A stretch of 64,000 nt of DNA from Carettochelys insculpta (lineage: Eukaryota; Chordata; Testudines; Carettochelyidae). The DNA is taken from the NCBI RefSeq assembly GCF_033958435.1, contig NC_134138.1, forward strand, positions 186,593,298 through 186,657,297, given 5' to 3'. The position numbers and the translations under genes are program-made. Under the pieces are notes generated by a model, which made no database searches, was not told where the DNA came from, and worked only from the letters and a program-made list of their open reading frames with translations. This document shows, one piece after another, positions 39,036 through 49,448 of this stretch (position 1 is the stretch's first letter; each line of letters opens with the position of its first letter).

Positions 39036-40631
39036 ATGGCATCCAGCCAGCCCCCCAAGCGCCCACAGGGCACACCCCCCAAGGGGACCCAGGGCTCCCA
39101 GCCTGCCAGCCAGCGGGGGAAGAGGCAGCAGGGCCCCTCCTGGGCGGAGGCCGAGATCCGGGACCTGCTGGGGCTCTGGGGTGAGGAGGAGGTGCTCCAG
39201 GTAATGGGGAGCAAGAGGCGGAATGCGGATGCGTTCGCTCGGCTGGCCGAGGGCCTGGCTGCCCGGGGTCACCCTGCCTGCACGCCTGACCACGTCAGGA
39301 GTAAGATAAAGGAGTTGCGGCAGGGTTACGCCTGGGCCTGGGACATGGCCAGCCGATCTGGGGCCTCCCCCACCACTTGCCCCTTTTACAGGGAGCTCAG
39401 GGCCATCCTGGGCCCCCAGCACACCTCCTCCCCCCCGGCCACCCTTGACACATCGGCCGGTGAGCCCCAGCAGGCCCTGGAGACGGAGTCAGCCCCGGAG
39501 GCCAGCACTGCACCCCAGGGGCCCCCCCAGGAGCCCACCCCTGGGACACCGGAGGAGGAGGAGGAGGAGGCCTCCAGTGGTGGGGGGCTGCTAATAGACC
39601 TCCCCTCCCGCAGCTCCAGCAGGGCGTCCACCAGATGGGTGTCCCCTGACCGTGGGCACGGACCGTCAGGTATGTACCCCCCTGGTGCACACCCCCAGGG
39701 TTAAGGGGCAGGGACAAGAGACATGACCAGGGCCCTCCACACACCCAGCTGACCATGGCCCCAAGGACACCAGTGGCATGTCCCTCAGAAGAGTCCATCA
39801 GTCCCTGCCGCCCAGCAGGACAGTGCCATGCCCCATCCCTGGGTATGGGGGGAGCAGAACCTAGGGTTCCCCGGCGGGGGGGGGGGTTGGACACCCATCA
39901 GCAGCAGCAGCATCTCCGGGGGACGGAGATGGGGAACCAGCAGCAGAGGGGTGGGGGGACAAGGGCCACGGGTCAGGGCCCAGACTAACGGCTGTCTCCA
40001 CTCTTCTTCCCCCCTCTGTTCCGCAGCTGCACCATCGGAGGGCCCAGAGAGCACCAGCGTGGCATCAGTGGTCCCGGACAGCCCACCGGGGCCACCCCAC
40101 CAGGTCAGCCCCTTGGCGGAGCACGGACCAGCCCCAGGATGAGCCCGACAGCGGTGGGGCCATCTGCGGGTGTCCACGGACCCCCAGCTGCTCGCCACCC
40201 TCCGGCGTCAGCTGGAGGTGTCCGAGCGCCACCTGCAGGTGGAGAAGCAGCAGCTCCATCTCCAGGAGCAAGCGCTGGCCTGGCGCCAGAAGGCTTGGGG
40301 GGCCTTCATGCGCACCTTCGAGGACATCGTGCGGCATTTGGCCCCCCCTGCTGCTCTGCCTGCCACTCCGCCCACCGCTCCGCCTGCCATCCCTCCACCA
40401 TCAGCCATCCTGGGGCCTGCCACTGAGGGGAACCATGGGCCTCTGGCCTTTGCCCGGCCCTATCTGCCGGTTCTCCCGGCCTCCCCCCAGCCTCGACTTG
40501 GCCTCCGGCCGAGACGTGGGTCGCACCCCCAACACCAGGCGCAGGACAATAGGGGGTGTGTGGCTGAGGACGTTGCCCCCCAAAGCCCCCTTCAATCCCC
40601 TCCTTTGGACAGACTCCCCCCATCTTTGTAA
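39036..40631 (+). pseudogene. Harbinger Myb/SANT-like DNA-binding protein, two exons, one stop
   Basis: This is the accessory DNA-binding partner of Harbinger transposase, which recruits it to the element ends and the nucleus. Exon 1, 39036-39669, encodes 211 codons plus one base. The Myb/SANT (trihelix-type) domain is at residues 35-125 (SWAEAEIRDLLGLWGEEE, then HVRSKIKELRQGYAWAWD), followed by an acidic, Pro-rich linker with a Glu run. The donor CAG|GTATGT (39670) and acceptor CCGCAG (40021-40026) bound a 357-bp intron. Exon 2 continues in frame from 40027, meets a TGA at 40140-40142, and then stays open in the same frame to TAA at 40629-40631, encoding a coiled-coil-like segment (LRRQLEVSERHLQVEKQQL). 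The TGA may be CpG decay of CGA. The host may still express exon 1, but I have no evidence for that. Confidence 0.8.
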
Positions 40632-40872
40632 ATAGTTTTTGTTCTACCCCTGTTTTTTACCTGCCCCCCCATGTACATAGTTCCCCCCTTCTTCTGTTAA
40701 TAATTAATACAGGTTGCACTGTTTTGTTTAAAAAAAATTCCATTTTATTGCACAGAAGTGTGGGCGGGGGTGTGCTCTCGGGTTCTCTGTGGTGTGGGCG
40801 TGGGGGCAGGGAGTGTTGTGGAGGATGGGGGAGTGCAGTGGGTGGCTCACCCGCAGCTGGCCCTGCCAGCGT

Positions 40873-41112
40873 TCACCCCGCAGCCTGATCAAAATGGGCC
40901 CGCAGGGCCTCCCGGACCCGGATCCCCTCAGGGTCGACCTGGCGACTGGGGGCAGCGGGTGGCTGGACGTCGGCCCTGCCAGCCTCCACAGCCCAGCCCT
41001 GGAAGAAGGCCTCTCCCTTGCTCTCTACCAGGTTGTGGAGTGCGCTGCACACGCCCACAACCTGGGGGATGTTGGTGAGGCCTGCATCCAGGTGGGTGAG
41101 GAGACACCTCCA
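40873..41112 (-). pseudogene. Harbinger transposase, C-terminal fragment
   Basis: The minus-strand reading gives WRCLLTHLDAGLTNIPQVV, then GVCSALHNLVESKGE and an end ...FDQAAG before TGA (40873-40875). The 'RCLLT..D....N.PQVV..C..LHN' series is the conserved C-terminal signature of HARBI1-like DDE transposases, downstream of the catalytic Glu. About 80 codons remain. Upstream of 41112 the sequence is unrelated, so this copy cannot make an enzyme. Its orientation toward the Myb-like gene is the normal converging layout of the family. Confidence 0.8.
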
Positions 41113-41271
41113 GCAAATTTCTGCTGAACCTGGATTCTTTCTGGTAAGGAAAGTGTGAGGGTCAAATGTGCCCTCACATTGGATACTGAATTGTCAAATG
41201 AAGGAATGATCATTGTTGGTATAGTTGGGGTCATACATGATGCCAAGTGCTCTGATATATGACACATTAGC
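41113..41271. other. Unassigned junction sequence
   Basis: Lies between the broken transposase and the next Harbinger end. No recognisable content; possibly the original flank, or filler from the rearrangement that removed the rest of the transposon. Confidence 0.4.
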
Positions 41272-41378
41272 TACGTCTACACTGGGATGCTACATCGACA
41301 TAGCTTATTTCGATGTAGCAACATCGGAATAAGCTATTTCGACGAATAGCGTCCACACATCCTCCAGAGCTGGTGCAT
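41272..41378 (+). mobile_element. Solo terminal fragment of a Harbinger element (transposase-side end)
   Basis: 'gctacgtctacactgggatgctacatcgacatagc...gacgaatagcgtccacacatcctccagagctggtgc' aligns with 62763-62836 (the end next to the intact transposase) in the same orientation, with a small internal duplication of 'cgatgtagcaacatcggaataagctatttcga'. It stops abruptly after 'gctggtgc'. Its orientation is wrong for the right end of the 38.6-kb element, so it is a separate truncated copy. Confidence 0.65.
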
Positions 41379-42929
41379 ATGTGGCATATGGTCAGTTAAT
41401 TCACATACCTACTGAAGAAATTTGCGTGCGACATCCCCTGTGAATGCACAGTAATTGTGCACTGCATTGGACACAGGTAACAGCAGTTACTCTTTGAAGT
41501 TTTGGCTTACGGCCACTCCATTCTGAAGCTCCCATTCTCTGCCTTGGTTGCTTTCCTGCGCTAAATAGGAAACCCATTGTTTTTGGTAATGATTCTTGTC
41601 CCAGAATAAACTCCTCAGGATATTCAGTATACGTGCTGAGAACATGGGTGCCACACCGCACCAAACGACGGATACAGTTCAACAGTTAAAGCCATCCCTC
41701 AGAAAGACAAATGAGCCTGTGCCTGATTTGCATCCCTTAATGTCCTTTCAAGTTCCGTGACAGAAAATTGCTACTTCCTCAAGGAAACCCAAGACTTTAT
41801 CAGTTGCCTCACACAGCAGCATGCTTAGACTCATCTGCACAAAGTCAAGAGACAACAAGCTTGTCTCCAACCTGGTTACAAGACATTTAAAATGGGTAGC
41901 ATGGAGGGGTTCCACTTGTGTCCCAATAACTGGCTTAAAGCCTTCAACTGTTCAAGGGTATGGCCAAGCTGTGGGGACACAGTTCTCATTCACATTACAG
42001 ACTTTAATTGGCTCCCCTGACGTGCTTGCAGGTGGGTGGGCATAGCAGCACAAGGAGAATTTACTTCATTCATTCTCTCTATGGCTGCCTCGGCGTATCT
42101 GATGACTGAGGCACATGTCTCCCAGTGTCATGCTCCTGATTAATTTGGCTTTAGAGAGGGGCCTGTTTCACTGTGTGACTCATGAGTAGGTTTTGGGGAG
42201 TGGGGAAATTCTCTCTGAGTCTCCCTCCACCTCTAAACTCATTCAGGGTGTCAGGGTGACCACGCAGCATCCAACCCAGGTAGTGTGGATGTGCTAAGTT
42301 TGAATGTGTTAACAAAACTAGCTCTAGCTCAATTCACTTCTAAGCACAGTTTGCCCAGTGAGAGTGCACAAGGCCAAGCTATGTCTGAATTGGGGTTTAA
42401 GCACGATCTTAACGTTGTCCCCGTCCACAACAGCCCTTGCGAGAACATGGTTAGTTGGGACGATATTTCAGGGCTTAAATAAGATTCCTGAATCTGGTTT
42501 GTTGTCCATTGCGGAAGGCTCCTACATTCTTCTAGATGTCCTAGGGGACTTATGCTTCTGCTTCTGTTTTGAGTTTTTCCACCTGAATAAAGCAGAAGTC
42601 TGGGATTTGCATCCCGTGAGCTTCCCAGACTAGTTGTGCCTGCACTCACATGCCCCTGTATGAGAGTGAAGGAAACAGATGCTGTACAAGGACCTAGAAC
42701 AGCAGAAACAGTAAATTATTCCCCCACCCTGACCCCAAAAGAGGGAGGAGGGCTGAGTTCACCAACATTGACAGAGTTTAAGGAACTGCAAACTTTATCC
42801 GTCAGTCTCTTCAACCTTATATACTCATGTTTTGCTCATTAGCCAGACTCTCCCAGTGACAGGCGTGGAGCCTACAGTTTTCTGTAAGTCAGAGAAGTTC
42901 CACTATGAATGTTCCTATACAATCTCACT
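41379..42929. other. Intergenic sequence, nothing recognised
   Basis: Only short frames and no repeat that I can name. Confidence 0.55.
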
Positions 42930-43214
42930 GTAGGGCAACCACGTTTCCCTATGCCAAATACAGGACAGCTGACCTCCAGGGATGGGGGACTGCTATCCCA
43001 TCCACATGCTGTCCAGCACCTTGTAGCTTTTACCTGCAGTCACAACCAGGAGGCTGCAGTGGCTTTGCCGACCAGAGACGTGCAGGTCAGTGGGGGGTGG
43101 TGCACTCATATACAGGACAATTTGCCTGTTTGTTAAAAATAAAACAGTCAGGACACCTGTCTGCGACCTAAAATATCAGCTGGTCCCGTTAAAAACAGGA
43201 CAGATGGTCACTGG
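42930..43214. mobile_element. hAT-type MITE, 285 bp, perfect target duplication
   Basis: The 8-mer ATCTCACT flanks the element on both sides (42922-42929 and 43215-43222). The ends are weakly inverted: 'tagggcaaccacgtttccctatgcc' and, on the complement of the right end, 'agtgaccatctgtcctgttttta'. The interior has 'aatacaggacagctg' and 'aaaaacaggacagatggtcac'. A larger relative with a tandem-repeat interior is at 57859-58939. Confidence 0.75.
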
Positions 43215-44099
43215 ATCTCACTCAGGAATTTGCTAATACATTTCAGACCAGCGACACCTGCATCTTGGTGGCAGATCAAACCAGTGTGACACACTGAAAT
43301 CTGACTCATCATCACTCCCATACTCTCAACATTCAGAGAGCTGAAGCGGGTGGCAGGGAGAAAGGGAGTGATCAGGGAGCACTGAAAGGATTAAGCCCAC
43401 GATGACAGCCAAGGCATAGATGGACGTTGGCTTCGTAAAGTAAGTTTCCATACTAGTCATCTGCACTGGTATCATTGTTGCTGAATAGCAACAAACATCT
43501 GGGAGAGTTATGCCTCTGCCTTGCCCATACAAAATCCAGTGCAATGGAGAGTGTAAAGCTAATATGCTTGAAAACAGAAGGCAAGGCAGCCACGTTCCCT
43601 GGAGTTCTTCCCCCGCCACACATACCCTCCCAGAACCATGCCTGGAAAAGAACAGAGGCCCTGTGGACTAGAATGCAGTGCACACTAGCAGTCTGGCAAG
43701 TGGCAGCATGTGTTTTTTCTAGCTGGCACAGTTATCTTATTGGTACACCTTCCTTGATGCAATGAATCTGTTCTCAGTATACATATCACCTTCTGCAAAG
43801 GCTGAGCCCCTAGTTAAAGTGTGTTCGCCCTCTAACACCACGTGTGGAATAAACAGCCAGTCGGAGCTAGAACTGGGTGAGCCTTGCATCAGAAATGGCA
43901 GAGAAGTATATTGTTTAGTGAATGAGATAGGGTATAGAACCAGACTGCCTTCTGTGCTCAGCTGTGTGTTGGGTCCCATATTATTAATTGCTAATGAAGA
44001 ACCATCGTGATGGACTGGAAGCATTAAAGGGCTGCTTAGCCGGCAGACGCATCACCCAAAACTGGACAGAGTATTTCGGGTACTGGTGTCCCATGGATT

Positions 44100-44530
44100 T
44101 ATATAGTGGCACAATTGGATTTTCTATCTTATTTTCTAGCTCTTTCTTAATAACCCCTAACATGCTGATAGTCTCTGTGATTGCTGCTGCACAAGGAGTA
44201 GATGCTTTCAGAGAATTCCCCATGGTGCTTCTAAGATCTTTCTGACATGGAAGCAGCTAATTTAGAGCCCATCATTGTGTATGTATAGCTGGGATTGTCT
44301 TTTCTAGTGAACATCATTTCGCATTTCTCAATGTTGAACTTCATCTGCCATTTCATTGCCCACTCACCCAGGTTTGTGAAAGCCCTTTGTTGCTCTTCAT
44401 AGTTTGCTTTGGGCTTTATATTCTTGAGCATCTTTGTATCATCTGCAAACTCTGCCTCTTCCCTGTTCACCAGCTTTTTTAGATTATTAGTAAACACATT
44501 GAAGAGTGCAAGTCGCAGTACCAGAGTTGT
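44100..44530 (-). pseudogene. CR1-type LINE reverse transcriptase fragment
   Basis: On the minus strand a frame runs LALFNVFTNNLKKLV...EFADDTKML (FADD catalytic box at 44438-44449), then NLGEWAMKWQMKFNIEKCEMMF and NPSYTYTMMGSKL. This is the palm and thumb series of CR1/L2-clade reverse transcriptases ('LFN.FINDL', 'FADDTKL', 'L..W...W.M.FN..KC'). The plus-strand sequence is the familiar antisense CR1 text ('cttcatctgccatttcattgcccactcaccca'). No 5' end; the frame closes near 44231. A dead fragment. Confidence 0.8.
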
Positions 44531-44979
44531 CCTGTCCATAGGATGGTTTGGGGCAGCTGCTCCAGCCCCTATGCTTTGTGGCGGGCGGGCAGGTTGCACG
44601 GTGGCAGCACCAATTGTCCTATGGATGGGACAGTGGGACAGTCCCACAAATGGAGGTTAGCCTTTGGGGGCTAGGGCGACTCAGGGGACTACCTGGGAGG
44701 CCTGGGCCTGCAGAAGAAGTTGGGTCCATGTGCACTCACTCCAGTGGTGGGAGCCATGAGAAGTGGACCAATGTACACAGCAGCCTGCTCCACTCCACCA
44801 TCATCTGGGTTTGGGTCACCTGCCAGGATTATCTGTGTAGATGACTTAATCAATTCGCTGCCATTGTGGGTGCCTTGAGTACTGGTGCACCTCAGGCCCT
44901 CTCGTTCTTTGCCTGTGGTACTAAAGAGCTAAGGCTCCGGTGGGCTATGTTGATTCACTGTGCTCGGCAGTCTTTGTGG

Positions 44980-45055
44980 CCTGATATATGCAAAAAGTCA
45001 GACAAAATGAACTAGTGATCTCATCCAGTCAAACTCTGTGACTCTATGACTTCAC
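44980..45055 (+). repeat. CR1 LINE 3' end
   Basis: 'gtcagacaaaatgaactagtgatctcatccagtcaaactctgtgactctatgactt' matches the 3' UTR end of CR1 elements (gtcagactagatgat..., ending in (attctatga)n-like units). Opposite in orientation to the RT fragment at 44.1-44.5 kb, so it is a separate insertion. Confidence 0.6.
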
Positions 45056-45374
45056 CTCCCTGCCACTGTTTTCCAAGCTGCAAAATGGGACTGAAATGAT
45101 GCTGGTTTATGTGCCTCAGTGAGCTACTGCGAGAGCTACAGCACTTGGAAAATTAAGGCCATCTGAGAAACAGTGAAGCTTCACCTTTTCAGTTTCACGT
45201 ATGATACTACCCTGCTGACTGGAGTCAGATATATGTTGTGGACGTGTGATTTTGCTCCTACTGTAGAAACACAACAGTGTTCAATTTCAAAATAGACTGT
45301 AAAACATGTTAAAGAGGTAAGGGATGCATGAAAATGATCAAAGCACATTCTTAAAAGCCCGTGGGACACATGAG

Positions 45375-45450
45375 TCTGTGCTCAAGAAAGCTCATGCTCA
45401 AAACTTTTCTGTCAGTCTATAAGGTGCCACAGGACCCTTCGTTGCTGATT
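45375..45450 (+). repeat. Penelope-like repeat fragment
   Basis: 'gctcaagaaagctcatgctcaaaacttttctgtcagtctataaggtgccacaggacccttcgttgct' is the downstream half of the same repeat type as at 27 and 60 kb, with GAAAGCTCATGCTC intact but the CUGA box missing. Confidence 0.6.
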
Positions 45451-45679
45451 CAGCCTTAGTATAACTCCAGTGAAGTACAACAATAAGCTTGGACCACAGA
45501 ATACACCTCAGTTCTGACCTCTAACACCACTACTCTTTTCAGTGGGAGGCCTCTCTTAAACCAACAGAAATGGTCACAGCTATGCATTGTGGCGTACACA
45601 GATGGGCCAATAAGCTGGCGCTGTCCAGCTCTTTATTCATGCCCTAAGCAGAGATCGGAACACAGGCCTTTGGTAGGCA

Positions 45680-46015
45680 AGCATGGTAACTTATTGCAGC
45701 TGCACCGACAGCTGCTGCGGGCCCAGGGCAAGGTGGGTGGGGGGTCCAGCTCCCTGCTGCCAGAAGGGCAAAGACCAGGTGAAGGGGCTGGATTTGGGGC
45801 AGTAAACCACACCCCACCCAATGCTCCCTGAGAGCCATGTGCAGAGCAGCAGCCCAGCTCTCCACAGTTTCAAAGTGGCCCAGAGTTCTGGTCTCTGCCT
45901 CAGCTACTTCACCAGAGATGGTGGCCAGAGCTCTGGGCCCCTTTGAAATGCAAGGCCCAGGGGCAGCTATCCCCTTTGCTCCCCTCCCCACACTGGCAGG
46001 CCTGACTTACTGCCC
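45680..46015. repeat. GC-rich interspersed repeat, related to 16.4-16.66 kb
   Basis: Shares 'gagctctgggcccctttg' and 'gggcagctatcccctttgctcccc' with the 16.5-kb copy. Long frames are artefacts of composition. Confidence 0.4.
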
Positions 46016-46623
46016 ATCCCGATTCAATATCAGAGAATATGCCCCCTGTATAGTTTACATTTGAACTGAGTTCCTACTTCGTACCCAATGGAACTTGTGC
46101 TCACAGAATATGAGTTTCTTGTAAATGTCATGTTTTAATGAATGCTGTTGGTATTCACCCCTTCTCTGATAACTGCCATCAGTGCTATAGATAGTAACAT
46201 TATGTGGCCTTGCTGGGAATCACATGCCCTGAGCCAAACTATAACAGTTTATGGGCTTTCGGATAACTGGGATTTTTGGCTCTGAGCATTTCTTTCATTG
46301 GCTTAAGCCCTATTTCTGACTTGCCAGGAAGGAAAAGTTCTCTGTGGTTCCTGACATTTCCAGAAAATAACTCCATCTCTATTTCTGTCCTCATTTTGAA
46401 ATAGTGAGAAGACAGGGGTTTTGTGAACATCTTTCATCTCAATGTGCACTTTGAGATAAAGGGGTATGCCTTGGTAAATTAAATTTTAATATGCTGCAAG
46501 CCTCATGTGTGTAATATGCTGCTATCCTTTCAAGTGCCATGCAGTTCACTTGGCTACCCTTTGGAATTTGCTCCAAATACAAAAAAATCTTTGAGAAGGA
46601 TAGTTTCATTTTTGGATATATAT

Positions 46624-47191
46624 TAGTCCCTCCAGTTATGTGAGGGTTCCGTTCCCAAGCACTTTCACGTAACTCAAATTTCACTTAAGTGGAGGGGCAG
46701 CTTTTTTCCCAGTGAAAAGCGTGTTCTGCAGCCAGGGAAGCAGCAGGAGCACCTGGAGCTCCTTTTGAAAGGTAAGTCCTGGGGTTGGGGAAAGCAGTTG
46801 GGGAGGGTTAAGCCTAGCGGTGGGTTGGGGCCAAGGGAGGGGGCAGGGAGAGTTAAGCCATGGAGGTGGGGGTAGGTCTGCAGGGGGACAGGAGGGTGGA
46901 GCTGAGCCAGGGACCCACGTGTGGGTGGGGTGTGAAACTGGGGCAAGGCTTAGAGCCAGACCCGCACATGAGGAGGTTGAACTGGGGCCATGGGGCTTGC
47001 CTGGAGCCATGCATGAGGGGTGGTGAGCCAGAGCCGAGCGGAGGTGGAGGGTGAGCTGAAACCATTGATGGGTGGTGAGCGGGGCTGGGGGGATTGAACC
47101 AGGACCAGGGGTTCGGGGGGAGCGGGATTCTGAGTTGTGCTTAACTAATGTCAATGCGACTTGAAATTGTGCATTTCGGGGATTTACTGTT
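46624..47191. mobile_element. DNA-transposon-like element with G-rich interior
   Basis: Left end 'ttagtccctccagttatgtgagggttccgttcccaagcac'. The complement of the right end reads 'acagtaaatccccgaaatgcacaatttcaagtcgc', and the same terminus starts the 15.65-kb element. The interior is G-rich and imperfectly repetitive ('gagccagggaccc', 'gtgagccagagccgagcgg'). Non-coding. Confidence 0.45.
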
Positions 47192-48440
47192 CAGTGATTT
47201 AAATCCAATCCTGGAAACTAACTGTTGCACAGACACCATAAGAATTATAGTTGCCTGACTTTTCTTCATTTACTTAATTACTTCTGGTAGCTATGGTATT
47301 AAACTGCATAAATCTGTCAGGACAGCCAGGAAGTGGATAATGGAACCATGTCTGCCATCCTCAGCCAAAGCTTGGAATTGACAAGGGAGCCACTGTTACA
47401 GAAATTAGTAAACAAATTACAGTAGATCTGCCTGTGAGGTTACAAACTGGAACCTTCAACTATCCCTCTGCAAGAACCTATTTGAGTTAATCTGCTGTGG
47501 TATTTAATTTTCCCCAACACACACCACTGTAAGTAAATGCGATGGGGTTCGATTTGGTCTTTGGGCATATCTTTGTTACGTTAGGCAGACTGTACTTCCT
47601 TAGGCACATTCATTTAAAGAGGTTGCTTTGATTCTGGGTAGATTTGAGAGTTTTCCTTTTGGAGCTGAGTTATTTTCCCGTAATACTGATTTCAGACTGG
47701 CTCCTAATTATCTGTGGTTGAGATTGGTGTATTACAGGCCATAGCTGTTGCTGAGTATCACTATCAATGATTCATGAATAAGTCTCTTCCCTTAAATGCC
47801 AATTAATTCGAATTCATAGGGCTATGGCTTTTGGCACAGCTATTACCCTGGGCATAAAGGGTAGAAAATGCACTGCGCCAAGGATAGCAATGGGAGGCAC
47901 TGGGGCTCATATGTGGCTAACTCACAATTGCCCCAGTTCCTTCTTGCCCTTGGAGTAGCAATGTGTCGTTCTCCCACACCCATGATAACATGCAGCCCCT
48001 CTCACAGTGATAGCCTGGGGCCACTGAACCAATATACATGGAACCAATTTTCTTCTGCAGGGAGCACATCAGAATGCAGCACTGGTTTACTTTTCGGAAT
48101 CTAGACCCAGCAGGCAGAGGGCCTGTCCCAGGGCATAAGGGGACTTCAGATTCCCTTACATGGGCATGTGGTCCAAGGCACATTCTAGCCCTGAATGATA
48201 CAATGGCTTATGGACAATTTCATTCATAACCCCACTACTTCAAATGATATTCTGTGTTCCTTGGCACAAGGGAGCTGGGACAATTTTATATTGTGAGGGT
48301 GCTGAGACCCATGGAACCAATGAAGACTGCTGCAAATTGGAGGGCCTGGCAGCATCCCCAGCACCTATGCCTGGGCAGGAGGAACCTCACTTACTGCCCT
48401 GCAACACCAGCATTTCATTATCTGACGTGAGTTAGATCTT
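47192..48440. other. Intergenic sequence left of the provirus
   Basis: No gene or recognisable repeat. It ends in the 5-bp integration site CCTTC (48441-48445). Confidence 0.55.
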
Positions 48441-48445
48441 CCTTC
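48441..48445. other. Target-site duplication, left copy (CCTTC)
   Basis: Identical to 56835-56839 immediately after the 3' LTR. It proves that the LTR borders assigned here are the true integration joints. Confidence 0.95.
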
Positions 48446-49448
48446 TGTGGGAGCACGAGCACCTGGTGGCCGGGCCTCACTCGCAAGGCAGAATGACCAT
48501 ACACTCCATCTTGGAATGCTATCATACAGCGGCGGGAAGGTCTGAAGTCAGGCCAGGAGAAAGAAATCAGAAAGTTGACAAGTAGTTGGAGAGTCCCCAA
48601 AGAGAACATCCTGACAAGCAGATAGTAAGCCCCCAAAGAGAACAGCTGGGGCTAGTAGCTGGAAGCCCCCCAAAGAGAACATCTTGGTTGTACAACATCA
48701 GAGGGTCTCAGGGGAGGTTCAGAAAAAGACCAAGGACAGAGGAAATCTTGTAACATGTTCTAACAGGCCGGGAGGATAGAAAGCCCAAATTAGGTAACAA
48801 ACGCTTTAATTGGCCAGGTATCGAACCCCCAAGTAAGAAACAGTATAAAAGGTGATTTAGCAGGAATAAGGGGGTGGGCTCCTGGACACAAGGCGGAGGC
48901 TAGCAACTTCCAGTCCAGACAGCAGACCCCGGCCTGATCACCCGGACGTCACCACCACGAAAGGTCCCAACCAAGCCGTATCTCTGACTTGAAGGGCCGC
49001 TGTAACGTAGTTATTGGTGAGATGTGGGAGCATTGGATGTTATTGGTAAGTCACATGTAATTATATATAGTTATATGTAACCTAGTATTTAGCTTATGCC
49101 AAATAAATAACTATCTATATATATATATATAACAAGTGTTAAGTAATTATAGTTACAAATAAATAAATAAATCACTATTGGTAAATACCACTAGCTGGTC
49201 TAGCTGGGTTGGGACTTAGAACAGCCACAGGGCATTGTGGTGTTCACAATCGGAGTGTTATTGTTTCTGGTACTCATAATACTGTGGAAACCTAGGTTTT
49301 AAAGTGGATACACTGAATCACATATTGCTGCTACACTATATCAGGCTGCTATAAAGGTGGGGTGGTTGGTCCTGGGCCACCCGACTCCCCCCGCTGTATC
49401 ACACCCCACGCGCACCCACGGGACCCGGAGTAGGTCGGCACATCGTCA
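48446..49448 (+). repeat. ERV 5' LTR (1,003 bp)
   Basis: TGTGGGAGC...CATCGTCA. A TATA box TATAAAA at 48844-48850 places the transcription start near 48875, so U3 is about 430 bp. The AATAAA at 49102-49107 is the likely poly(A) signal, giving R of roughly 250 bp and U5 of roughly 320 bp, long for a retrovirus. A TA repeat (49113-49131) and AAATA runs follow. U3 contains three 'ccccaaagagaac' repeats (48596, 48631, 48669), possible enhancer units. Confidence 0.92.

Larger units (their letters stand above)
38599..41112. mobile_element. PIF/Harbinger transposon, truncated on the transposase side
   Basis: The left terminus 'gccgcgtctacactagc' starts a 230-bp end region full of 'cgaagtag/acttcga' blocks, the hallmark of this Harbinger family. 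It is followed by a Myb/SANT-like gene (+, 39036-40631) and, converging on it, the C-terminal end of a DDE transposase (minus, 40873-41112). A cleavage/poly(A) hexamer for the minus-strand gene (AATAAA, complement of 40744-40749) lies between the two. Homology to transposase ends abruptly at about 41112. The rest of the transposase and the right terminus are missing. Confidence 0.8.

Noticed and set aside
38622..39422. Minus-strand frame of 266 codons
   Set aside because: Antisense shadow of the Myb-like exon and the Harbinger end region.
46681..47154. Pro/His-rich minus-strand frame
   Set aside because: Composition artefact of the G-rich core of a transposon-like element.
49113..49131. (TA)n tract in the LTR as a possible origin or satellite
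   Set aside because: It is a simple repeat just after the poly(A) signal and present equally in both LTRs; no further signal.
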